Shown here: piece after piece, positions 29,218 to 37,001 of the stretch
Numbering within the stretch: position 1 is the stretch's first letter
Layout: every line of letters starts with the position of its first letter
Assembly: GCA_016186435.1 (NCBI GenBank)
Contig: JACPLQ010000003.1
Coordinates: 1 to 41,846, forward strand
DNA from: Candidatus Nomurabacteria bacterium
GTDB lineage: Bacteria; Patescibacteriota; Minisyncoccia; Phycocordibacterales; UBA9973
DNA length: 41,846 nucleotides
Direction of reading: 5' to 3'
Position numbers and translations under genes: made by a program
The notes under the pieces: generated by a model
The model's input: only the letters and a program-made list of their open reading frames with translations
What the model was told of the DNA's origin: nothing
The model's database searches: none

Positions 29218-30345
29218 TTATTCAAGCGCTTTAATACCCGGCAGTGTGCCGTTCGCGAGAAAGTCCAGCGTCGCTCCTCCTCCCGTAGAAACAAAAGAAA
29301 ACTTTTTTTCAATTTTCATGGCGGAAATTAGGGCAACAGTATCCCCTCCACCAACTATGCTTTCGGCATTTGAGGCTGGAACTAGTTTTAGAACGTTTTT
29401 TGTACCTTCTGCTCCGCCGTCCTCATACTTACCAAGCGGTCCATTCCATAAAATAAGTTTTGATTTTTTGATCAGAGGTACAAGATTTTCTATTGTTTCT
29501 TTCCCGATATCTAGAATAATTTCATCTTTTTTTACCTGATTCGTTTTTTTATTAATTAATTTGTTGCCGGACTGCACCATAACATCGCTTGGTAAAATTA
29601 ATTTTTTGCTTTTTAAAATTTCCGTGATTCCAAAATTGGTATCGCTTACTAGGGACTGTCCTACTTCATGGCCTCTGGCTTTCAAAAAATCATTTGCCAA
29701 GGCTCCGCCGATAAAGACACAATCGGCAAGTTTCAGATACTTTTTTATGAGAGGCATTTTGGTGGAAAATTTGGCTCCACCCAAGATAAATAGGAACGGA
29801 TGTTTTGGTTTTTTAAAAGCGCGCGAAAGATTTTTTATCTCTTCTTCCATCTGTAGTCCACCATACGCAGGCAGTAGTTTGGGCAGTAAAACAATGGACG
29901 CGTCTTCTCTGTGCGAAACCGGAAAAGCGTCATTTACATATATTTCAGCAAGCTTTGACAGCTCTAAAGCAAAAATTTTACTGCGTTCTTTTTCACCCTT
30001 ATCATTCCTCAAGTTTTCAAGTAAAATCACGTCTCCGTTTTTCATTTCCGAAATTACTTCTAAAACTTTGGGTCCAGTTATTTCTGGTACAAATTTTGCC
30101 TTAATAAATTTATTTAAAGCTTTTGCGATTGGCAAAAGCGTATCTCCGCCTTTGCCTAAATGCGTGATTAAAATTACTTTTGCGCCCTTCTTCTCTAAAA
30201 ACTTTATAGTAGGGAGTACTTTCACTATCCTAAAATCATCTTCCACTTTCCCATCCTTGATAGGCACATTGAAATCCACCCGTATCAGCACGGCTTTTCC
30301 CTTTAAATTCTTGCCTATAGATTTTATCGGCTTAATGTTTCGCAT
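29218..30345 (-). CDS. pgk: Phosphoglycerate kinase
   Basis: Pgk transfers phosphate from 1,3-bisphosphoglycerate to ADP in glycolysis. The 375-residue product has the signature RVDFNVPIKDG near residue 22, ITHLGKGGD, NLRNDKGEKE, NDAFPVSHREDAS, a FILGGAKFSTK stretch, NGPLGKYED and GGGDTVAL near the C-terminus. It is about 20 residues shorter than typical Pgk. Its start overlaps the tpiA end by 22 bases, so the two glycolytic genes are co-transcribed. Confidence 0.97.
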   Translation of the reverse strand: MRNIKPIKSIGKNLKGKAVLIRVDFNVPIKDGKVEDDFRIVKVLPTIKFLEKKGAKVILITHLGKGGDTLLPIAKALNKFIKAKFVPEITGPKVLEVISEMKNGDVILLENLRNDKGEKERSKIFALELSKLAEIYVNDAFPVSHREDASIVLLPKLLPAYGGLQMEEEIKNLSRAFKKPKHPFLFILGGAKFSTKMPLIKKYLKLADCVFIGGALANDFLKARGHEVGQSLVSDTNFGITEILKSKKLILPSDVMVQSGNKLINKKTNQVKKDEIILDIGKETIENLVPLIKKSKLILWNGPLGKYEDGGAEGTKNVLKLVPASNAESIVGGGDTVALISAMKIEKKFSFVSTGGGATLDFLANGTLPGIKALE

Positions 30346-31094
30346 ATTTCTACAATTTTTGCAAATTTCTTAGCATCCAAGCTCGCTCGTCCGGGAAGAA
30401 GTCCGTCTACTCCGCCGTTTGAGAGGAAATCTTCCGCGTCGCGTTCGTTCACCGATCCGCCGTATATTATTTTTACGCTCTGCGCTTCTTTTCCAAATTT
30501 ATCTGAAAGAATTTTGCGGATAAAAATAGCCATCTCTCTGGAATCGTCAGCTGTAGCATCTTTGCGATTCTGAGTACTTGATATGGCCCAGACCGGCTCG
30601 TAAGCTATAATAATTTTTGAAAGCGAACTTTTGGATATTCCTTTTAAGCACTCTTCCAGCTGCATTTTTACCAAGCTAAAATAACCATGATTCTCATCCC
30701 TGACAGTTTCCCCCACGCACAATACGGGGTGAAGACCTGATGCCAGAGCGCCTTTTAATTTTTTATTTACATCAATATTGCTTTCACCCAAGGTCCGCTT
30801 TTCTGAATGTCCTAACATCACGTACCGTGCTCCAATTTCATACAGCATTTCCGAGGAAACTTCCCCTGTAAAAGCGCCCACATCTCCGGCAAAGGCATCC
30901 TGCGCCCCAAGCTTTATTTTACTCGTCCTGATTTTGGTTAATTTCTCCAAATACAAAAATGGCGGACAGATCACAATATCAGTATTTTTAGTTCGAGATA
31001 CGCCTGCGGCAACTTCACCATAAAGCTTTTCCGCTTCTTTTAAGGTGAGCGGATTCATTTTCCAGTTGCCGATTATTATTTTCTTTTTGATCAT
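30324..31094 (-). CDS. tpiA: Triosephosphate isomerase
   Basis: TpiA interconverts dihydroxyacetone phosphate and glyceraldehyde 3-phosphate. The 256 residues show GNWKMN (catalytic Lys), LGHSEKRT (catalytic His), IAYEPVWAISS (catalytic Glu) and IIYGGSVNERDAE plus VDGLLPGRASL. Loop 6 after the catalytic Glu reads AISSTQNRKDATADD instead of the usual AIGTGKTATPE, which is longer and divergent. A TGTTATACT box lies ten bases before the ATG. pgk follows with an overlap. Confidence 0.96.
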   Translation of the reverse strand: MIKKKIIIGNWKMNPLTLKEAEKLYGEVAAGVSRTKNTDIVICPPFLYLEKLTKIRTSKIKLGAQDAFAGDVGAFTGEVSSEMLYEIGARYVMLGHSEKRTLGESNIDVNKKLKGALASGLHPVLCVGETVRDENHGYFSLVKMQLEECLKGISKSSLSKIIIAYEPVWAISSTQNRKDATADDSREMAIFIRKILSDKFGKEAQSVKIIYGGSVNERDAEDFLSNGGVDGLLPGRASLDAKKFAKIVEICETLSR

Positions 31095-31117
31095 ACCAAA
31101 TTACAGTATAACACAAG

Positions 31118-32389
31118 TTATTCCACCTCTTTCCAGCTCTGGATATTCCACCCCCCGGAAGGCCCGGAAGTGAAAGATGCGTTGGCTAAACCGGAGAGAT
31201 AGGTGATGGTAGCATTATTGCCGATGACAATGCGCTTAGCCACCAATTCATTTAAATTAATATTATTTTTGATGTTAGCGGTACCGTTTTGGGCACTCAA
31301 AATAACGGCACCTACGTTGTTGGCAATTTCAAGCGCGTTGGTACTGCTACAGCCGGTAGTCGGACAGGAAGAGGTAGTCAGAAGCATTATATAACTACCC
31401 TCACTTCCCGAGCCATAGAACTGAACATTGTTCGATAAATTTACCGGGCTATCGGTCAACAAGATGCCTAGCGTTGCGCCATAGGACGGACTCAGGTAGA
31501 TATTAACACCGTTAGCTGTGTAGATAGTGCCCAAAACATAAATGGTGTCAGTTATTGTCAAGTCGGCATTAATAGTGAAATTGCCAGTTATGCGTTTACC
31601 TCCCATTGCAGTAGGTTCTGAAATAATTAGGTTGCCTTCGTGAATATCGTCCGCTGTGTGCGATTTCCATAAATCAATCATTTCTTGAGTTATAGGCATA
31701 CTGGCCTCTGGAGGACTGCCCCCTTTGGAAATGTCGCAAGCTTTGTTATTGCTACCATTATCCATAATGCAGTATAAATTGCCAATCACAGTAGAATCAA
31801 CCACTTGCGCGGCCCAAGCATCTCCGCCCTCGCCCGCGGTACCTATGTTAAGGTCATCTATCAAACCACCCGCAGCGAATGCAGAACCCGTGATGCGAGC
31901 ATTCAGGTTTGTAGAAACTATCGTGCCATTGGAATACACACTGCCTTCTATCACGGAATTACCTATTACAAATCCACCGGTACCGGTTTGAATGCCGTAA
32001 CTAAAAGAGGCTCCATCTCCGGCGCTTAACACAAGCTCGCTTTTTCTTTGCCGTGAATCCACGTCTCCTAAAGACGAAATTGTTTTCTCATTGTATCCCG
32101 AATCAATAATCGTTGTCGTTGTAGTATTGCCGTCCAAAGCCAAGACAGTTGAAGAACTTATAGGTTTTGCATTTTTGAGCCTAAAATATGCATCCTCCGC
32201 TCCTGATTCTGATAAAAATAAACTTTGTCTTGATTTTATGGCGCTATTGGCATTTTTAAATTCGCGAACAGAAGGCGCAACCAATCCGGAAATTATCGCC
32301 AAAGAAATAAACAAGAAAAAAACAACAACTATGAGCATCGCTGCTCCCCCTTGTGTATTTGTTTTAATTTTTTTAAAGTCTTTTTTCAT
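31118..32389 (-). CDS. PilX-like pilus assembly protein
   Basis: The 423-residue product begins with a short basic leader and a hydrophobic helix after Gly-Gly (GGAAMLIVVVFFLFISLAII), like PilX-type minor pilins, although the usual Glu at +5 is absent. The rest is a long Ser/Thr/Asn/Gly-rich exterior with repetitive turns (NSVIEGSVYSNGTIVSTNLN, IHEGNLIISEPT, NFTINADLTITDT), as in beta-helix or polymer-forming folds. It may cap or anchor the pilus. It is the last gene of the pilus operon, two bases after the PilW-like gene. Confidence 0.8.
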   Translation of the reverse strand: MKKDFKKIKTNTQGGAAMLIVVVFFLFISLAIISGLVAPSVREFKNANSAIKSRQSLFLSESGAEDAYFRLKNAKPISSSTVLALDGNTTTTTIIDSGYNEKTISSLGDVDSRQRKSELVLSAGDGASFSYGIQTGTGGFVIGNSVIEGSVYSNGTIVSTNLNARITGSAFAAGGLIDDLNIGTAGEGGDAWAAQVVDSTVIGNLYCIMDNGSNNKACDISKGGSPPEASMPITQEMIDLWKSHTADDIHEGNLIISEPTAMGGKRITGNFTINADLTITDTIYVLGTIYTANGVNIYLSPSYGATLGILLTDSPVNLSNNVQFYGSGSEGSYIMLLTTSSCPTTGCSSTNALEIANNVGAVILSAQNGTANIKNNINLNELVAKRIVIGNNATITYLSGLANASFTSGPSGGWNIQSWKEVE

Positions 32390-32391
32390 AA

Positions 32392-32889
32392 TTAGTAATT
32401 ACCGCGAAGAACTACTGTATCATAAAAATCTACTGCCCTGCTGTATTTGTCGTTCTCTGACTGCACTGTAAGAATAACTTTAATTCCTTTTCCCTCAGTC
32501 GTCGTTATCTCCGTAAAAGTAAGGCTTGAAACGATTATGTCAGGAGCGTTTAAATTTCCGGTTAGCGCATCGTTTTCAAAAAACTGCGCATTTGCACCTG
32601 AGAGCGAAAATTGCACAGTTTTAGCGTTTCCGGAGCTATCTGTGGTATTTAGCTTCAAACTGCTTGCGCTTATCAGGTTTATGCTGTCCGCTAAGCGTAT
32701 TTCTCTTGATATTCTTTCCATTATAGCTCCGCTCCGGAGCAGTGAAGTCTGAACTTCTGTTTCTTTAAAGGACTGCGCCATGGCAATCATGGCATTGATT
32801 GTCACGATAGAAAGCAGGGCAAAAAAAGCTATGTAAAAAAGAAGCTCCAAAATTGCATAACCATTTTTATTTTTATCAATCTGAATCAT
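32392..32889 (-). CDS. PilW/GspJ-like pseudopilin
   Basis: The 165-residue product has a class III prepilin leader, NKNGYAILELLFYIAFFAL, with the cleavage Gly and Glu at +5, followed by the hydrophobic assembly helix. Its globular part (MERISREIRLADSINLISAS) matches the PilW/GspJ pattern. It would be cleaved by a prepilin peptidase, which is not encoded in this window. It overlaps the preceding pilin gene by 14 bases. Confidence 0.88.
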   Translation of the reverse strand: MIQIDKNKNGYAILELLFYIAFFALLSIVTINAMIAMAQSFKETEVQTSLLRSGAIMERISREIRLADSINLISASSLKLNTTDSSGNAKTVQFSLSGANAQFFENDALTGNLNAPDIIVSSLTFTEITTTEGKGIKVILTVQSENDKYSRAVDFYDTVVLRGNY

Positions 32890-33361
32890 TAAAAATGTTC
32901 ATTACATAAAACTGTAAAGTTTTGGTTATTATAGTCCCGCCTTCCGGCCAAGTTATGGTAACAGTAATTAGTTTTGTGTCCGGGTCATCGGTACCGATCA
33001 CAGCAATATCCTTAGTAGAGTTGTCGCGATTCACACTTGAAACGCGGGCAGTTCGCGTAAAATCTCCGACTGTGTTAGGTGTTCCCGATAACGTCCATGC
33101 GCCCAGAGAAAATGTCGGATAATAATCTGTGTCTGCTGTTAATGAAGAAATATTAGCCCATGCATTGTCACGAATTATGCGAACTGCTTCTGCGCCCTCC
33201 TCCAACAAGAACGCCGCTTGCGCAGTATGCAGAGCTTGGCGGGAAACATATACAGATTTCTGAGCGATTGCCATAGTCGCCAGAATAGAAGCTGTAATAA
33301 TAGAAACAGCCACTAATATCTCAATGACCATAAAACCTTCACTTTTTAAATTGGTTCTCAT
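32876..33361 (-). CDS. PilV/GspI-like minor pilin
   Basis: The 161-residue product has the leader KSEGFMVIEILVAVSIITA with cleavage Gly and Glu at +5. The region after the helix (EEGAEAVRIIRDNAWANISS) is typical of PilV-type pilins in this bacterial group. The exterior is rich in Thr and beta strands. It begins one base after the GspH-like gene and overlaps the next by 14 bases. Confidence 0.87.
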   Translation of the reverse strand: MRTNLKSEGFMVIEILVAVSIITASILATMAIAQKSVYVSRQALHTAQAAFLLEEGAEAVRIIRDNAWANISSLTADTDYYPTFSLGAWTLSGTPNTVGDFTRTARVSSVNRDNSTKDIAVIGTDDPDTKLITVTITWPEGGTIITKTLQFYVMNIFNDSD

Positions 33362-33362
33362 T

Positions 33363-33830
33363 TTAATTAGTGCTTGCCCCGCCCGTTGCAGAAATTGTAA
33401 TAGTTTTTGTGTAGTTTGGAGTGGAAATAGTTATTGTGCCAGTCGTACTAGGGCTCCCTGAAAGACGATTGAAATAAATACTGCCTGAAGCGGGACTCCC
33501 AGCGCCAAGCGCAACATTTGAAATATTTGCGGGGGCAACAATACTAATTACTTCGTTACTGGCATCCTCATCAAAAAAACCTGTCCCTTTAAAAATTACA
33601 ATTGCCCCGGATTCAAAATACACACCGTAAGAAGAAGAATCAACAGATGCCAGTGTCTGTGTTTGCGCTTTGTTTATGCTCGATAAGATGTCGCCGACTG
33701 CGCTTTTCAAAACCTGCCTTTCTCTAATCAGGGAAAACTGGGGAATAATTATCGAAAAAATTACAGCAAGCACGGCCAGCACTATCACTGTTTCTACTAT
33801 GCTTATTCCCTTTGTGTAAAAATTTTTCAT
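33363..33830 (-). CDS. GspH/FimT-like pseudopilin
   Basis: The 155-residue product has the prepilin segment TKGISIVETVIVLAVLAVIF (Gly cleavage site, Glu at +5) followed by PQFSLIRERQVLKSAVGDIL, a typical GspH transition. The C-terminal part is Ser/Thr/Gly-rich. It begins three bases after pilC. Confidence 0.85.
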   Translation of the reverse strand: MKNFYTKGISIVETVIVLAVLAVIFSIIIPQFSLIRERQVLKSAVGDILSSINKAQTQTLASVDSSSYGVYFESGAIVIFKGTGFFDEDASNEVISIVAPANISNVALGAGSPASGSIYFNRLSGSPSTTGTITISTPNYTKTITISATGGASTN

Positions 33831-33833
33831 TTT

Positions 33834-35051
33834 TTAATTAATACTTCCCAAGATGGAATAAAGCGGAGATATCATAGAAATAGCAAAAAATCCTACCCCG
33901 GCGCCAATAAAGATCATGAGTATAGGCTCAATAATAGTGGAAAGGTTTTTTGTCTTGTTTTCAATCTCCTCTTCGTAAAAAAGAGCAATTTGTAAGAGCA
34001 TATCGGATAATTTTCCCGTCTCTTCTCCGACGGCCACCATCTCGGACATCATCACGGGATAAAGCTTGGCGTTCGCTTCAAACACTTCCGAAAAAGGAGC
34101 TCCTTTTTCCACCGCAACTCTCGCTTCACTCAACACTCTTTTATAAAAAATATTCTGCACCACATCCTCAGTTATTTCTACCGCTCGGACGATGGAAACT
34201 CCGGAAGACAAAAGAGAAGAAATAGTGCGCGCAGTGCGGGCCGTATTAATTTCCTGCGCCAAGCGGCCGATGACTGGCATTTTTAATACTACAAAATCTA
34301 TATACCTTGCCATAAATTTTGCCCTAAAAAAGAAAAACAGGGCACAAGAAGCTACTATTAGAATTATAAAAGTAAGTATCAGATTGTTTGAGAAAAAATT
34401 GCCTATGAAGACGATAATGCGCGTGGACGCAGGCAAAGTAACTCCGAGCTCTTTAAAAGTTCCAGCCAAAGTCGGCACCACAAAAGCAAACATCAGAATG
34501 CCTATCACCACCATCGCCGACATTATTACCACCGGATACATAAGCGCTCCGCGTACTTTTTTAGTAAGAGAGTGAGATTTTTCCAGATTTTCTCCGATAT
34601 AAGAAAGCGCCCCGGCAAGATTTCCAGACTCTTCTCCCGCGCGGACCATAGAACTAAAAAGCTTAGAGAAAACGTCCGGAAATTTTGAAAGCGCCGAAGA
34701 AAAAGTCTCTCCTGAATCTATATCGCTTGCTATGGACTCAAGAATACCTGTAAGTTTGGAGTTTTTTGTCTGTTTTTTTAAGACTGACAGCGCTCGCGAC
34801 AGCGGAAGGCCGGCTTTTATCATTCCGCTTAAGTTTTTTGTAAAAATAATCTGCTCGCTTAGGCTTACTTTTGAGAAAATTCCCCGCAAGGTGCCAAACT
34901 TATCTTCAATGCTTCCGCCCTTCTCTGTGATGGAAATAGGAACATAGCCCCTTCCTCGCAAATCTCTCGCAGCCAAAAAACGATCCGGAGATTCCAAAAC
35001 TCCTTCCAAAATTTCCCCGGTTTTTGATTTTGCGCTGTATGAAAATAACAT
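33834..35051 (-). CDS. pilC: Type IV pilus inner-membrane platform protein PilC/GspF
   Basis: PilC anchors the pilus machine and couples the motor ATPases to pilin movement. The 405-residue product has the two GspF/PilC repeats, each a helical cytoplasmic domain ending in membrane helices: FTKNLSGMIKAGLPLSRAL with VRAGEESGNLAGAL, and NTARTARTISSLLSSGVSIV with VAVGEETGKLSDML. Three membrane segments are visible, the last being IEPILMIFIGAGVGFFAI. A TAAAAT box lies five bases before the ATG. Confidence 0.94.
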   Translation of the reverse strand: MLFSYSAKSKTGEILEGVLESPDRFLAARDLRGRGYVPISITEKGGSIEDKFGTLRGIFSKVSLSEQIIFTKNLSGMIKAGLPLSRALSVLKKQTKNSKLTGILESIASDIDSGETFSSALSKFPDVFSKLFSSMVRAGEESGNLAGALSYIGENLEKSHSLTKKVRGALMYPVVIMSAMVVIGILMFAFVVPTLAGTFKELGVTLPASTRIIVFIGNFFSNNLILTFIILIVASCALFFFFRAKFMARYIDFVVLKMPVIGRLAQEINTARTARTISSLLSSGVSIVRAVEITEDVVQNIFYKRVLSEARVAVEKGAPFSEVFEANAKLYPVMMSEMVAVGEETGKLSDMLLQIALFYEEEIENKTKNLSTIIEPILMIFIGAGVGFFAISMISPLYSILGSIN

Positions 35052-35099
35052 GACTGATTTTAAATGAAAATTTTATTCGCTTTGTTCATTAATTTTCAT

Positions 35100-36872
35100 T
35101 TATTCAGAAACTACTCTAAACACTTCTTCCAGAGTCGTCACTCCGAGCACCGCCTGATAAACTCCGTCTTCTATCATCGTCATCATTCCTTCTTTTTTCG
35201 CCTGCGATTCCATATCATCCTGCGAACTTCCTTTTATTATCATCTCTTTAATGGCAGGCGTGACTTTGAGGACCTCATGCATTCCCGTACGGCTGGAATA
35301 GCCGTCTTCAAACTCGCTGGACGACACTGGCTTGTAAAAAGAAATTTTTTCCCAGGTATCATTCGGCCCTACTATTTTTTCATCTTTCAAAAATCCAAGG
35401 ACTCTGTCCAGATCTACGATTTTTGCCAGATTTTTTATCTCCGCCGGAGACAGAAAATATTTTTCTTTTGTTGCTGTAAGCTTTCGCACGAGCCTCTGCG
35501 CGATTATCGTCTTTACTGTCGCGGTTATCAAAAAGGGTTCTACTCCCATATCAATAAGCCTCGGAATAGCCCCTGCCGCAGAGTTTGTGTGAATAGTAGA
35601 TAGCACCAAATGCCCGGTAAGTGAAGCATTAATAGCAAGTCCGGCTGTCTCGCCGTCGCGGATCTCTCCCACCATCACAATATCCGGATCCTGGCGCAAA
35701 AGCGAACGCAGACCATTTGCAAAAGTAAGCCCGATCTCCGGTTTGACCTGAGTCTGGTTCACTCTCGGCATTTGGTATTCTATCGGATCTTCCACGGTAG
35801 AAATATTTACTTCCGGCCTATTTAAAATATCCAGCATGGTGTAAAGCGTCGTCGTCTTTCCGCTTCCTGTCGGACCGGTAGCCAGCACCATCCCTGTTTT
35901 TTGTTTTAAAGAATTATGTATTCGCTCCAACCCCTCTCCATGAAAGCCCAGAGTCTCCAGCGAAAACCCGTGTGAAGTTTCTTTTAAAATTCTGATGACA
36001 GTTTTCTCGCCGAAAAAAGTAGGCAATGTGGAAACGCGGAAAGAAATTTTTTCTCCATTTTGTTCTATTTTAAATCTGCCGTCCTGAGGCAATCGTTTTT
36101 CGTCCAGCTTCAAATTGGATAAGACTTTGATGCGGGCAGTTATTCCCGCTCCGGCTGTCTTATCTAAAACCATGGCGTCATGCAGTATGCCGTCTATCCT
36201 ATAGCGCACGGTCAGTTCACGCTCTCCAGGCTCTATGTGTATGTCGGAAGCATTTTGCAATATAGCATGAAAAATAAGTGAATCTACAATTTTAACCACC
36301 GGCAAATCTTCCGCCATCCGTTTAAGCTCGCTTTCAGTTTTTTCTACAGATTTTTCCGCCTCTTTTTCTCCGTTTTCTCCCGCTTTTTTATTAAGCGTAC
36401 TTGATTCTTTCTGAATTATATTTTGAAACTCCGCTTTAAGGCTTTGCCTGTATTGCACAAGTACAGATTTTATAGAAGCATCATCCGTAAGCCGGGACAG
36501 GATTTTTAGGCCGGAGCGCTTCTTGATAAAGTCAATCACCGGCAGGTCATCCACGTCGAGCATGGCGACTTCCAAGCTGTCCTTGTCTTTTTTGTAAGCG
36601 ACAATATTGGAGTTGCGGGCTATGGGTTCCGGTATGAGCGACAGTACGGAAAAATCTATTTTTGTTTTGGTAAGGTCAACAAAGGGAATACCCAACACGA
36701 AAGCTTCTGTCCGTTTCATATCCGCTTCCGTAATTTTGCCTTCCGAGAGCAGGACATTGCTTATTTTTTGCTTCTGCTTCTTGGCTTTACCTAGAGCTTC
36801 TTCCAGATCCGTCTTGGAAACAAGGCCTGAATCTAAAATAAATTTTTTTAGCTGATCTTCATTTATTCGCAT
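35100..36872 (-). CDS. pilB: Type IV pilus extension ATPase PilB/GspE
   Basis: PilB powers pilus assembly. The 590-residue product has an N-terminal MshEN-like domain (to about 140), a charged linker (about 150-185) and the secretion ATPase core with NASDIHIEPGERELTVRYRI, Walker A GPTGSGKTTT at 333-342, the Asp box VEDPIEY, Walker B PDIVMVGEIRDGET and HTNSAAG. The four-Cys zinc site usual in GspE/PilB is absent, since no Cys occurs between RLVRKL and YSSRTGMHEVL. The ATG lies eight bases after TGTTATACT. It is the first gene of the pilus operon; no pilT is in the window. Confidence 0.95.
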   Translation of the reverse strand: MRINEDQLKKFILDSGLVSKTDLEEALGKAKKQKQKISNVLLSEGKITEADMKRTEAFVLGIPFVDLTKTKIDFSVLSLIPEPIARNSNIVAYKKDKDSLEVAMLDVDDLPVIDFIKKRSGLKILSRLTDDASIKSVLVQYRQSLKAEFQNIIQKESSTLNKKAGENGEKEAEKSVEKTESELKRMAEDLPVVKIVDSLIFHAILQNASDIHIEPGERELTVRYRIDGILHDAMVLDKTAGAGITARIKVLSNLKLDEKRLPQDGRFKIEQNGEKISFRVSTLPTFFGEKTVIRILKETSHGFSLETLGFHGEGLERIHNSLKQKTGMVLATGPTGSGKTTTLYTMLDILNRPEVNISTVEDPIEYQMPRVNQTQVKPEIGLTFANGLRSLLRQDPDIVMVGEIRDGETAGLAINASLTGHLVLSTIHTNSAAGAIPRLIDMGVEPFLITATVKTIIAQRLVRKLTATKEKYFLSPAEIKNLAKIVDLDRVLGFLKDEKIVGPNDTWEKISFYKPVSSSEFEDGYSSRTGMHEVLKVTPAIKEMIIKGSSQDDMESQAKKEGMMTMIEDGVYQAVLGVTTLEEVFRVVSE

Positions 36873-36880
36873 TATCTAAC

Positions 36881-36889
36881 AGTATAACA
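36881..36889 (-). promoter_or_regulatory. Extended -10 promoter of the pilus operon
   Basis: On the minus strand TGTTATACT is followed by GTTAGATA and the pilB ATG at 36872. No Shine-Dalgarno sequence lies in the gap. Confidence 0.55.
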
Positions 36890-36900
36890 AAAAACAAGTG

Positions 36901-36985
36901 CAACCCCCTAATTTCCCTTATCAGGGGGAAATCAGTCGTCTCCTCCCCTGATAAGGGGAGGTCGGGTAGGGGTTGGGAGACTAAG
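36901..36985. repeat. Compound palindromic element between the surface-protein gene and pilB
   Basis: Outer arms CAACCCCCTA and TAGGGGTTG enclose two hairpins, TTTCCCTTATCAGGGGGAAA and CTCCCCTGATAAGGGGAG. The reverse complement of the right half matches the recA insertion at 1271-1310. It fills most of the 129-base spacer and could act as a terminator for the long gene upstream of it. Confidence 0.8.
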
Positions 36986-37001
36986 AGGGATTTTTATTTT
37001 T

